The notes beneath the pieces were generated by a model. That model did not search any database. It was not told the origin of the DNA and was given only the letters and a program-made list of their open reading frames with translations. The translations under genes were made by a program, and so were the position numbers. Source: Gnetum montanum (Eukaryota > Streptophyta > Gnetopsida > Gnetales > Gnetaceae). From it: a stretch of 38,297 nt of DNA. Every line of letters starts with the position of its first letter. Position 1 is the first letter of the stretch. The DNA lies in NCBI GenBank assembly GCA_015680685.1, contig MNCI01014154.1, forward strand, positions 61,856 through 100,152, in the 5' to 3' direction. Shown here in pieces: positions 1 through 9,441 of the stretch.

Positions 1-808
1 AGGCCAAAGTTGAAGCTAATCTTTTTAAATTTTTATTTTATTTTATTTTATTTTATTTTTCTTGAGGGCTTGTATTTCCAATTTGTATTTTTCTTTATGG
101 GCTTGAATGACCCAAAAATTATAAAATACATTGAACCTGGTCAAAGAAAACCCTAGCCAGACCCTAGCCCAACCCTATAAATACCCTATCAATTCACACA
201 AACTGGAGGAGGCAAGAGAAGCAAAGCAAAAAAGCAGCAAGAGATAAGGGAGAAGAAGAAGAAGAAGATTGGAAGAGGCAAAGATTGGAGAGATTGGAAA
301 TTCTGAAGGAGGACAGAACTTGCAATCCTTGGGTGCTTGACAGATCTAATTTTTGGCTTCTAAGTTCTTCTCACGTTCATCTCATTTCATCGTCACATCA
401 TCGTGTCATATCTTCCTGGGGCTAGGCATTTGACTTGTCATTCACACTTGTGCAACTACGCTTTGACCGGTGCACATTTTTTATAAAAAAATATAATACA
501 ATTTCATTATTGCCTCCCAGAAATATAACTGTGTTTATGCTTTATTCATAATTTTGTATGCTTTATTTACATTTCGTATCGTTGTTTACATTCCATTTAC
601 ATCCTTGTTCACAATAACCCCAATGCCAGCTGTAGCTTACACTCAGGGAAGTCCTTGGTTGATTTGCATGCAAACCATCCAAGTCACTCTACCTTCATTT
701 ACTTTTCCAACTTGCCCTCAGGCAAAGGTAGGGTTAGCTGTGGCTGCCCAATGATCTCTCGGTGTTTATTTCCCTTCCAGCCTTATATCGACAATTTAGG
801 ATGGTACA
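1..808 (+). repeat. Element A 5' LTR, 3' portion (cut by window start)
   Basis: This stretch aligns with 7733-8560 at roughly 95% by eye. It ends in TACA at 805-808, followed by a spacer and the primer-binding site. The LTR holds a TATA box at 176, a GAA-rich stretch near 250-268, and at 29-58 a TTTTA microsatellite that is mostly plain T in the other copy. The other copy also has about 30 extra bases near 8241-8280, a small duplication around the word tttatgctttacaaatataac. The first part of the LTR, about 766 bp, lies outside the window. Confidence 0.85.
148..183 (+). promoter_or_regulatory. Element A left LTR promoter: telo-box-like motif plus TATA box
   Basis: AAACCCTA lies at 148-155, a second ACCCTA word follows near 161, and TATAAATA lies at 176-183. 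AAACCCTA is the plant telo-box found in many plant promoters. The arrangement is conserved in the right LTR. Transcription would be expected to start about 30 bases downstream, near 210. Confidence 0.6.
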
Positions 809-813
809 GTTTT

Positions 814-830
814 TGGCGCTAGAAGGAAGG
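814..830 (+). other. Element A primer-binding site
   Basis: TGGCGCTAGAAGGAAGG begins five bases after the LTR end CA. Plant gypsy elements of the Tat and Athila group have primer sites beginning TGGCGC at this position, complementary to a tRNA 3' end. The exact tRNA cannot be named by eye. Confidence 0.65.
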
Positions 831-1332
831 TCACTTTCTTATTATTGGTTAAAACCTCACTACCTATCAAAACTTATTCATCTTGCCCATTTGAGTCTCT
901 TCATCCTTTTTGATCACACTAAGCTTGTGTCACCCCACACTACAACTACTTATGATCCAACTCCATTCGTCTATCCCAGCCCATTCACATTTATCATGAA
1001 ATCTTCCCAAGTCAACCCAGTAACATTACCAATTGCTTCAAACACTATGACTACTATAGAATCTATAACTATTATTGAACACATAAATCCTCAAGGCCCT
1101 ACATGCCAATCCCTCAAGCTACGAGGCAAAGGCCCTATTCACGCAACTCTTCACCTGAACAATATAATTTTATCTATGTTAAGATCCAAGCCAACCTACC
1201 CATTGATCGTATAGAAAGGGAAGCTAAGCAAGAATATGAATTCATCCATAAAGGAGGACATGATTTTATCCCTTCAGCTTTGACATAATCCCACTATCTG
1301 AAAACCATCATAAACTCATATCCCAACTTCTT
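831..1332 (+). other. Element A leader and decayed gag N-terminus
   Basis: This is the stretch between the primer site and the recognisable gag frame. Two open pieces in other frames (996-1214 and 1103-1288) contain words such as NLPIDRIEREAKQEYEF that may be gag N-terminus after frameshifts. No start codon can be chosen with confidence. Confidence 0.35.
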
Positions 1333-3837
1333 ATGACTAAAAGTCAAGCCTTACAACTACCTCCCATAGAGCCTCAAGACGAAGAAAATGACTTTGCAGC
1401 CCAATCTGAAGATGGAGAATCATACCATACTGTTAGCCCCCATGACCACACAAACCCATTATCCCATCCTTTCCTAGAAGAAGCTATGTTTCCTTCTTCA
1501 TCCACAAACATTCAAGCACCTATTCCCCATTCCATCCCTATCTTCTTCTTGTTCAATAACATTCACTCTTATGCATCCACTTCCATCATTCCTCCACTAG
1601 TGCAGTCCCAACAACTCTCCCAAACCAACGCAAGGTCAATCTTCTAACCTCAAGTAATTGGAATACCATCAGTCATACTAGATTCCACATCCGCCCATTA
1701 CATACCCCAGATGCAGATTCATGGGGCACCATTGATTACTCCAAACCAACATGTTTAAGGTGTTACCTCACAACCTATGGCTGGGCAGTGGGTTCCATAG
1801 ATAGTCTCAGTCCCTAATACCATCCCACTGTAACAAATGTTAGCCCAACAACCTACTTTTCCACAAACAATGCAACAATTAAACCATTATCATCCACAAT
1901 AAACTCAATCCATTGGTTTGCCTACCACCCAAGAATGGGCAAGTACACAAAAAATGGTGCACTCGTTGGTAGAAGAATTAAAATGCCTTAAAACTTTCAA
2001 CAATGAGGAAGTCAAGGTACTAGATTTCTATCAAGATGATCCAATTGACCCCTCAGTTCCACCCTTGACCTTGCCAAAAGAAGTCTCATTACCTCAACTG
2101 ACCAAGTACAATGGAGAAGGAGACCCAAATGCCCACCTAGTGACATTTAGAACCAAAAGCCTTTTACTTCAAGCATGGCCCCATGTAATCTTGTGAGTGT
2201 TTGCAATGTCCTTAACTGGAAAAGCTTTAGACTGGTACCGATATTTACCCCATAGCTCCATATCTTCTTTAGAGAATTTGTTGCATCAATTTGGCACCAG
2301 TTTCAAGTACAATTTGAAACCTGAAGCCACATTAGATAGCTTGATTCAAGTTAAACAAGCACCGTTAGAGCTAGCACAAAAATTTATCCAAAGGTGGAGT
2401 GTAGCCTTAAACGAACTTCATGAACCTATCCCTGAAACATATTTTCTCTCTATCCTTAAGTCAGCTGCAAATGACTTTATTAAGTCAAAACTTTACTACA
2501 TGAAAGCCCACACATTGAGTCAAGCATTTGTACAAATCAATGACATAGAAGAAGTGGCACAAACAAGTAATGACCCAGCCTACTTAGCCTTTAGGAGCCA
2601 ACACATGAGGAAAGATAAATCCAAAACAACGGTAGTAGTAGTGACTCGGGGAAAACAACCCACTATCCCAAACAACTATGAAAGAACAGCAGCCACTCAT
2701 ACACCAGAAAATTCCTCAAATAGAAACAACAACATAGGTCATGCATGTACCTTCGAAAGGAAAGACCCTACTCAATACACATCATTGCCCATGAAGCCTT
2801 CATAATTGCTTGATCAACTTCTAAAGGCTAGGCTAATTCAACACAAACAAATGTCTCCTGCAGCCTCACAAAGACATGATCGCTTTTGTGAATTGGCCAA
2901 AAAGCCAACCTTAGCAACATCCAACGAACCTCCCATCCCAAAAGACTTTAGGTTGCATAGGTTTTATGAATATCATCAATGGTGTGGTCATGGTACTGAT
3001 TACTACTTTATGTTGAAACAAGACATACAACGCATGATAGATGGGGGTGAAGTGGTATTCGACGAGACAAACCCAGTAGGGCCCCAAAACCAATCCATGG
3101 GGGTCTACAAGGATCCTCTCAATACCAAAACCAACAATGCCCCATATGTGATTAATACTATCCATATGGAAAATAGACAAGATGTTCCACAAAGACCTTT
3201 TGTGATTCAAAGGCCTTCAGAAAACACACCTACCCCAACATCTCCTCAAACCCCTTTTACCACATGCACCTCCCCCACACCATCAAAACCATTCATCATT
3301 CACATACCTCCTTTAGTTTCCACCACAACAAACATACCATCTGAAAACTGATCCATTCCCTCTATGGTCCAGGTGCCAAAACACCCTGGCACACAGCCCA
3401 CCTCCACTTCTCGACGACCTTTGCAAGAACGTCTTGCCGATAGGCTAATAAGAGAGTGCTTGGAAAAAGAAAAAAGAGAGTGCATGGAGAGAGAAAACCA
3501 TGGACACAAATTAGGACTACCAAAGCCTACACCACTAAGCATCATTCCCATGAGTTCATCTGTTAATGAGCATAGTACAAGTCACCAAAACAAAAATGAA
3601 GTCACGAGTCATATCCCAAACTCAGCATCCTCAGCTACTAACATAAAAACTCCTCCACGAGAAATACAAATGCTAGGTCAAATGGACCAAATATCTATGG
3701 ATAAGAATGTCCCAAATGGTAAATATCTAGCAAATGCATTAACCCAACTCACACAAGCCTTAAAACAAAAGAATACTTCCTTAAGTTTGTATGACCTAGT
3801 AATGACTTCACCAATACATCGAGAGGCTCTCGTATAA
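1333..3837 (+). pseudogene. gag: Element A gag polyprotein, Tat lineage, with in-frame stops
   Basis: This is the capsid and nucleocapsid precursor, which would package the element's RNA in cytoplasmic particles. The pieces 1333-1647, 1918-2196, 2197-2805, 2806-3351 and 3364-3837 all lie in one reading frame. They are separated only by stop codons (for example TAA at 1645, TGA at 2194, TAA at 2803, TGA at 3349), so about 2.5 kb has no net frameshift. The retrotransposon gag domain covers about 2040-2600 (words LTGKALDWYRYLP, FIQRW). Near 2960-3045 lies FYEYHQWCGHGTDYYFMLK followed by an IQRMIDGGE segment. This matches the C-x-x-H, G-H-T and LK-I-LI-G pattern of Tat/Ogre gag, but Phe and Tyr replace two expected cysteines, so the knuckle is degraded. 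The tail is rich in Pro, Thr and Ser. The protease follows after one frameshift. Confidence 0.8.
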
Positions 3838-3893
3838 ATGCTAACTTCAATTCTTGTTAGTGAGGACCTCTTGCAAATGAACCATCCAATTAT

Positions 3894-4421
3894 GTGGTAT
3901 TATCCCCACAACTTCAGGAATCAAAGACTACATCCTTAAAGTTTCATGTTAAGGACATTAAGCTAGATGAGAAAATAGGGGAAATCACCATGGCCCCTAT
4001 GTTCATAACAATACAGGTTGATCATTTCAAAATACGTAGGGTGCATGTCGATGATGGTGCAGCCAAAAATATAATACCTTTTTCCATCATAGAAAAATTA
4101 GGACTCATTGAACAAGTACAACCCACAGCAACCTCTTTCTTGAGATCTTTCAATGGTTCCCGTGTGGGAGTGAAAGGCATGGTTACCTTAGATTTCATAG
4201 CCGAAGACCAATTCCCTACATTAGCTAAATTCATAATGGTTGATGAAATGCCAGGGTTTAATTTGATCTTAGGACATCCTTGGCTAGCTCAACTTAAAGC
4301 CGTATCTTCACCAATCCATCAGGAGATACATCTACCTTACGAGGGTGGTGAGATCATTGTACATGGGGATACAACACCATCGGTCATTTTCTCACACCTT
4401 GAGGTAGGTCAAGGTTCATAA
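3894..4421 (+). CDS. Element A aspartic protease (retropepsin), Tat-lineage
   Basis: This open frame of 175 codons encodes a retroviral-type aspartic protease that would cleave the element's polyprotein. The active-site region reads VHVDDGAAKNIIPFSIIEKL. Related plant enzymes have D-G-G-S or D-N-G-S at the catalytic Asp; here it is D-D-G-A. The second conserved segment, NLILGHPWL followed by a SPIHQEIHLPYEGGEI region, matches the LLGRPW and LHQ segment of Tat elements. The frame differs from gag by one shift between 3837 and 3894, so it was originally part of the same polyprotein or was reached by frameshifting. It has no internal stop, unlike gag, but the frame shift suggests it is not expressed properly. 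RT, which should follow at once, is missing. Confidence 0.75.
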   Translation: MVLSPQLQESKTTSLKFHVKDIKLDEKIGEITMAPMFITIQVDHFKIRRVHVDDGAAKNIIPFSIIEKLGLIEQVQPTATSFLRSFNGSRVGVKGMVTLDFIAEDQFPTLAKFIMVDEMPGFNLILGHPWLAQLKAVSSPIHQEIHLPYEGGEIIVHGDTTPSVIFSHLEVGQGS

Positions 4422-4451
4422 ATTGAGTTCGTTAAGCCTAAACAAGAAACC

Positions 4452-4673
4452 ATGAACATATATCAAAACGTGAACCCAATGTTGACTGACAATCCAACTA
4501 GCACTGAAGAAACACAAGAAAACACAGACATAGGAGCCATTCCTATTGATGTCTCTTGGTCAAAACTACCCTTTAACATCACCGATAAAGGGAAAGGTGA
4601 ATATAAGATCATACCCATACACCTAGCACCACACATTAAGTTACAAAAGATCAAGAGGCAACTCAACAACTAG
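4452..4673 (+). CDS. Short open frame after the protease, unrecognised
   Basis: 73 codons, starting with MNIYQNVNPM, in the same frame as the protease (4452 minus 3894 is a multiple of 3) and separated from it by the stop at 4419-4421. It may be the decayed linker between protease and RT of the parent element: the word INIT-like segment FNITDKGKGEYKIIP has no known motif. I cannot assign a function. Confidence 0.3.
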   Translation: MNIYQNVNPMLTDNPTSTEETQENTDIGAIPIDVSWSKLPFNITDKGKGEYKIIPIHLAPHIKLQKIKRQLNN

Positions 4674-4689
4674 AATGAATGATACAAAC

Positions 4690-4960
4690 TGTTCGAAATG
4701 ACTTTAAACTATGAACTATCTGAAATGACATTAAACTATGAACTGTCTGAAATGACATTAAACTACAAACTGTTCGAAATGATGTTAAACTATGAACTAT
4801 CCAAAATGACATTAAACTACAACCTGTTCGAAACGATGTTAAACTATGAAATGTCTGAAATGACGTTAGACTACGAACATGTCCGAAATGATGTTAAACT
4901 ACGAACTATCTGAAATGACGTTAAACTACAACATATCCGCAATGACATTAAACTAGCCAC
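4690..4960 (+). repeat. 27-bp tandem repeat, about 10 units
   Basis: Units begin at 4695, 4722, 4749, 4776, 4803, 4830, 4857, 4885 (one 28-bp unit before it), 4912 and 4939. The consensus core is GAAATGACATTAAACTA followed by a variable 10-bp half such as TGAACTGTCT. Because the unit is a multiple of three it stays open and would encode a nine-residue repeat of the type MTLNYELSE. It lies just after the gag-protease region, where Tat elements often carry tandem repeats. Confidence 0.9.
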
Positions 4961-5014
4961 AATCAAAAATGGCCGGTTCCATTTAAAACTTCTTGAAAAC
5001 ATTATTACCTTTGG

Positions 5015-5843
5015 CCCACCATGGCATAAAACTAGTAATCCTTTCTTTAACAATAGATGCAATAGTCCATCAAGACCTTAAACTAATGTACTAAGCCCGA
5101 AATGGCTTTAAACTAGAGCCAACAAATTACAAATTTACAAACTCCCATCATCTTACATTGAATTTTCACTTACAAGTTACAACTTACAATTTAGATTCTT
5201 GCACGGTCATTGCTTTTTTTTCCAAGTATTTACCTTACATATTGCACTACACTTTAGAAATTTATGTTACATTTAGTTGCACACATGTACTCTAGAAAAA
5301 AAAAGAAAAACAATAAAAAACATAAAACTACAAAAATACATGGCCCGAAAAGGCCTTAAACTAGCTTACGGCCTAGAACGGCCTAAAACTATCATTTTTT
5401 GCATTGCTTTTCTTTCATTCATACATTCTAAGTCTATGTACAGTAGGTTTTACTTGATGTTGTTTTCTTCCTAGTTGATTTTTTTGCAGGATCTCACAGG
5501 CACGTAGCATGACCATGCATGCAGCATCACACTTTACACAAGCAAGGTAAGTATCAGTCTGCTATGACTATAAACTAGCATAGAACAGTCTTGGATCATG
5601 ACTTAAAACTAATACCACAGATTTTTATCCGGTATGACACTAAACTGCTACATCCATCTACCATGACATGAAACTAGCTTCCAGAGTCCACTAAGACTAT
5701 AAACTAGTTTGCCTCTTCATAGTCCGCCATGATTATAAACTAGCAATAAATCATCCTCTACGATGCTAAACTGGCACCATCCAAGGGATTATGACGTGAA
5801 ACTAATCCACAACAATCCTCTAAGACTATAAACTGGTGACATC
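5015..5843 (+). repeat. Degenerate continuation of the ATGAC-n-TAAACTAG motif array
   Basis: The core of the 27-bp repeat recurs with looser spacing: near 5020 (ATGGCATAAAACTAG), 5072, 5103, 5349 and 5378, and then nine times between 5561 and 5843, roughly every 30-37 bases. Examples are ATGACTATAAACTAGC at 5564, GGTATGACACTAAACTGC and CATGACATGAAACTAGC. The later copies share a preceding TCC or TCTA. This suggests an older expansion of the same motif, interrupted by unrelated sequence at 5130-5340 and 5400-5560. Confidence 0.7.
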
Positions 5844-6122
5844 ATCAATGACCAGGCAAAATTTGAAAAGATCTATTGTTGCAATTGGTTGTGCCTGTTC
5901 CACAAAAACTTGTTGCATGATTCATCTCATGGGGCCTACTGAAACTGATATTGTTCATGATTCTATTTGCTTTGAAGGCTACACGTGGTGACTCCATCTC
6001 CTTGTTTAAAGTGTTTAGCTGACTATTTCATTTGTGGTTTTCTTATCTTCTTGGAGTTGTGTTTGCAGGATGACACTTCTGAGGCATTCGTGCATAGATG
6101 CTCTTCATCATGATGACGAGGT
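5478..6122 (+). other. Splice-site look-alikes bounding a 57-bp and a second mini-exon
   Basis: A T-rich run ends in TTTTTTGCAG at 5489 (3' splice-like). Then come 57 bases, 5490-5546, followed by AAG|GTAAGTATC (5' splice-like, a near-perfect plant donor). A second acceptor-like GTGTTTGCAG ends at 6068, giving a possible intron of 522 bp (5547-6068), and the sequence after it ends near 6121 at a weak donor GAG|GTATCAC. There is no long open frame across these segments. This may reflect splicing of the element's RNA or chance. Confidence 0.35.
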
Positions 6123-6950
6123 ATCACACTTTTTCTAACGCACACGACTGGGTTAATCAATCTATTCATAAGTACATTCCCGACTCCTGATACATCCCCT
6201 ATTTCCCCAGCATGCTCCCCTTAGCCTATTCAATTACACCCCTCTGATACATTCTGCTCACCTCAAAACTCTTGATACACTATTGCACACTATAACTCTC
6301 TAAGCAGTTGCAACGCAAGACATGATACACAGTACATGATGCAAAATGCAAGTGCTCAAACATGAGCACAACACAAAAAGAAATCTCTTTCAAAAAAGAG
6401 AACAAAAAAAAAAGGTCAAAGAGCAAAATGCACGGAAAAGGTCTTCAAGACCCCATTGACATCATAAACAAAAGACTATTGGCCATTCTCATACAAGCAC
6501 TAGACGAGAAGGCATTTGTCTTGAAAAAATAGTTACACTCGTATCTCAAAGAGACCATGTTGCACATCATTGCGTGGCTTTGGCTGTTTACAACGGGCCC
6601 TACAAATACTCTATAAGAGTCCTGTTTTTCCAAAGAATGCACCTCCTATGTCTTGGTTCCGAGTCTGCTAAAAACCTGGCTGTTGACAAGGACCAATGAC
6701 ATAACTTGTGCACAAGAGAGCATTCCTCTCTCACAAATCCCAATAGCAACAATAGCCCTTAACCTCCTAGCTTCCCTAGTTACAATCGATTCCCTTGCAT
6801 CTTGAACCACATTCCCTCAAATCCCATCTACTTTTGAAAATCGTGCGATGACACCCAGCCAAGGGCCGATAGTTAATGTTTGATGCTTTATTGCTCATGG
6901 TGTTTTGCACTTCTTTGTCAATGCCTCTCAAGTGGATTCATCCATCCATC
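6123..6950. other. Element A 3' non-coding region
   Basis: There are no coding motifs on either strand. It includes an A-rich purine run at about 6375-6425. A minus-strand open frame of 65 codons at 6445-6642 has no recognisable motif and is probably chance. Confidence 0.5.
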
Positions 6951-6962
6951 AACAAAGAGGGG
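6951..6962 (+). other. Element A probable polypurine tract
   Basis: AACAAAGAGGGG lies a few bases before TGAAACACC (6967), which I take as the start of the right LTR. The LTR start is inferred from this tract and the TG, because the matching left LTR start is outside the window. Confidence 0.4.
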
Positions 6963-6966
6963 CCAA

Positions 6967-8560
6967 TGAAACACCACTAATTTTTTCCTAGCACTTTTAG
7001 ACAAGAATCAAGCTAAGTCATGTTGCTACCCAACATGAGTACAACATGACCAAACTTGGAGGCCTCCAAAATAGCCCCTAATGGTCCATGATTCAATAGG
7101 CAAGGTCCCCCCAAGGTCCATAGGTGACTGTACCAACTTTTAGCATCCAAAATCAAAATTTTTAGGTTCAAAATGTTTGATTTTAGCTAAGTACACTTTG
7201 GTTACTTTTTCAAATGTTGTACAGCATAAGGATCAGCGTCACCAACTTTTAGAGCCCCAAAATTGATTTCAAATAGGCCAAAATCGAGCACAAGGATCCT
7301 CCATGACTTCACCAAGGTCCCTAGTAGCTCCCAACCTCCAAAAAGTCAAGATTTGGGCCTCAAATGTGCCATTTTGACTTGGTGACGCTGGGGTTACTTT
7401 TGTAGACGTTGCACAACGTAAGGATCAGCGTCACCAATTTTTAGAGCCCTAAAACTAAGCCAAAATGACTTGATTTTAAGGGTGTAAGTCATCCTCAAGG
7501 TCCACTATTGATAACTATGGGTCCCAGCCTTCAGAAATTCTAGATTTTAGCTCAAAATTGAAAATTTTGGAGGTCACACTACAAGTCACGCTGAATGCTA
7601 GACAAGTGAGGCTGTGTTAATCCTTCTTGATTTTCTTTTTCAAGAAATCTGTAAAATGGCAAAGGGATATGAAAGCCCATGCAAAATTAGGCCAAATATT
7701 CAACAAAAAAAAAGAAATATAATTTTTCCAAGCAGGCCAGAGTTGAAGCTAATCTTTTTAAATTTTTTAATTTTTTTTTTTTTGCTTGAGGGCTTGTATT
7801 TCTAATTTGTATTTTTTTTATGGGCTTGAATGAACCACAAATTGTAAAATACATTGAACCTGGTCAAAGAAAACCCTAGCCAAACCCTAGCCCAACCCTA
7901 TAAATACCCTATCAATTTACACAAACTGGAGGAGGCAAGAGAAGCAAAGCAAAAAAGCAGCAAGAGAGAAGGGAGAAGAAGAAGAAGAAGATTGGAAGAG
8001 GCAAAGATTGGAGAGATTGGAAATTCTGAAGGAGGAAAGAACTTGCAATCCTTGGGCACTTGGCACATCCGATTTTTGGCTTCCAAGTTCTTCTCACATT
8101 CATCCCATTTCATCATCGCATCATCGTGTCATATCTTCCTGGGTCTAGGCGTTTGACTTGCCATTCACACTTGTGCAACTACGCTTTGACCAGTGCACAT
8201 TTTTTATAAAACAATATAATACAATTTCATTATTGCCTCCCATTTACATTATTTAGTTCTGTTTATGCTTTACAAATATAACTTTGTTTATGCTTTATTC
8301 ATAATTCTGTATGCTTTATTTACATTTCGTATCATTGTTTACATTCCGTTTACATCCTGTTTACGATAACCCCAGCGCTAGCCATAGCTTACGCTCGGGG
8401 AAGTCCTTGGTTGATTTGCATGCAAACCATCCAAGGCACTCTACCTTCGTTCATTTTTCCAGCTTGCCCTCAAGCGAAGGCAGGGTCAGTTGTGGTTGCT
8501 TGACGATCTCTCGGTGTCTGTTTCCATTCTAGCCTTACACCGACGATTTAGGTCAGTACA
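6967..8560 (+). repeat. Element A 3' LTR
   Basis: It ends in TACA at 8557-8560, like the left copy at 805-808, and 7733-8560 aligns with 1-808. If it starts at TG 6967 it is about 1.59 kb. An internal repeat lies at 7200-7260 and 7392-7450 (period about 192): both contain the word AAGGATCAGCGTCACCAA followed by TTTTAGAGCCC, and a third, weaker copy sits near 7122-7160. The bases after the LTR are ataac; the matching target duplication would be left of the window. Confidence 0.75.
7871..7906 (+). promoter_or_regulatory. Element A right LTR promoter: two telo-boxes plus TATA box
   Basis: AAACCCTA occurs at 7871-7878 and again at 7882-7889, and TATAAATA at 7899-7906. This copy keeps two perfect telo-box words where the left copy has one perfect and one mutated. 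Being in the 3' LTR it could drive transcription outward into flanking DNA. Confidence 0.6.
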
Positions 8561-9110
8561 ATAACCATCATATGAGAAGGTATAACCATCATACTTGTTA
8601 AATTATAAGGTATAAATATTATATTCCTATCCTAGGATTGGTACATCATTTACAATCAAATCCAAGTAATCTAGAAGATCCCAAGTTACCCACATGTCAA
8701 CCCAGTAATGTCAGTTCAAAAAAATAGGCTATTTTGGTCCTCTTAATTCCTAAAATTACAACTTCATTTTTGAATCTTAAGAATATGACCAATGCATCAT
8801 TGTGATGATTCTAATGGTACAAATTTTGTCTCAATCAAACTTACTATTTGAGAGATATCATTGTTTTAAGTTTTTTATTTTGTGTGCATTGAAATATTAT
8901 CAAATTATTAAATTATTATTTATTTTAAAAAGGAGAGAGTGGTAGGTCATGGGTTCAAACCCAGGCCTTCCCCCCCCCCCCCCCCAATTATAAAATCTTC
9001 TTTTAATTTAATTTTAAAAAATGGAGAGAGTGTGGGAGGTCATGGATTCAAACCTAGGTTGTCCCTAATTTAGAAAAAAATTCATTTAATTTAAAAAAAA
9101 TCAAGGTCCT
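8561..9110. other. AT-rich intergenic DNA with two B-box-like repeats
   Basis: No gene is seen. Two related segments, 8932-8964 and 9023-9059, share GGAGAGAGTG, then GGTCATGG, then GTTCAAACC. The first contains GGTTCAAACCC (8952-8962), a perfect match to the RNA polymerase III B-box, and the second has GATTCAAACCT. No A-box or cloverleaf precedes either, so they are not tRNA genes. A run of 16 C lies at 8970-8985. A small direct repeat (ggtataaccatcata) is seen near 8563 and 8579. Confidence 0.5.
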
Positions 9111-9345
9111 ATGTAGCTAGGACCATAGCGAGCCCCTGCTCTATTGGTGATAGCAAGGCCACAAGGCTTGACTACATGGTGTTGTAGCCAGCCCAGTTGC
9201 CAACCCAATGCTAGTAAGGCCTATTGCATCATTACATAGCACAACTGCAAGGCCTAGCTACATAGCATTGCAACTAATGCAATGGTTGCATAGGGCTTAT
9301 TGCATCACAACTGCAAGCTAGGTTAGTAACACCTTGCTACCCTTT
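9111..9345. repeat. Degenerate short repeat around TAGCTACATRGCATTGCAA
   Basis: Several imperfect copies of words such as CAAGGCCTAGCTACAT, GCAAGGCC and TATTGCATCA recur through 235 bases (for example 9161, 9210, 9250, 9298). No coding sense is seen. Confidence 0.4.
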
Positions 9346-9441
9346 GTCTTCATCGTTTCACCACTATCCTCCATTGTTTCACCATCCACCTCTACTATGA
9401 CATGCCTCGCCCTACACCATTACCTACCTTTTATGCCACTA

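Larger units (their letters stand above)
1..8560 (+). mobile_element. Element A: Tat-lineage Ty3/gypsy LTR element with gag and protease only
   Basis: The ends match: bases 1-808 align with about 7733-8560, so these are the two LTRs and the left one is cut by the window edge. Between them lie a primer-binding site at 814, a gag frame (1333-3837), an aspartic protease (3894-4421) and about 2.5 kb of non-coding repeats, then a polypurine tract near 6951 and the right LTR. No RT, RNase H or integrase motif is visible in any frame between 4421 and 6966. The gag cysteine/histidine region and the protease wording (LGHPWL, then a SPIHQE segment) resemble the Tat/Ogre branch. With gag retained and pol lost, it fits the TR-GAG class of non-autonomous elements. 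Full length would be roughly 9.3 kb if the left LTR is as long as the right one. Confidence 0.8.

Noticed and set aside
554-1214. Open frames of 66 and 150 codons across the end of element A's left LTR
   Set aside because: They run through the LTR end and the primer-binding site, have no domain, and most of the sequence is repeated non-coding LTR.
7854-8156. 100-codon Lys/Arg-rich frame, and its minus-strand Leu/Phe-rich counterpart
   Set aside because: It lies in the R-U5 part of element A's LTR; the basic run is the GAAGAAGAA microsatellite.
8952-8962. tRNA gene, because of the perfect B-box GGTTCAAACCC
   Set aside because: No A-box, acceptor stem or cloverleaf can be folded upstream.
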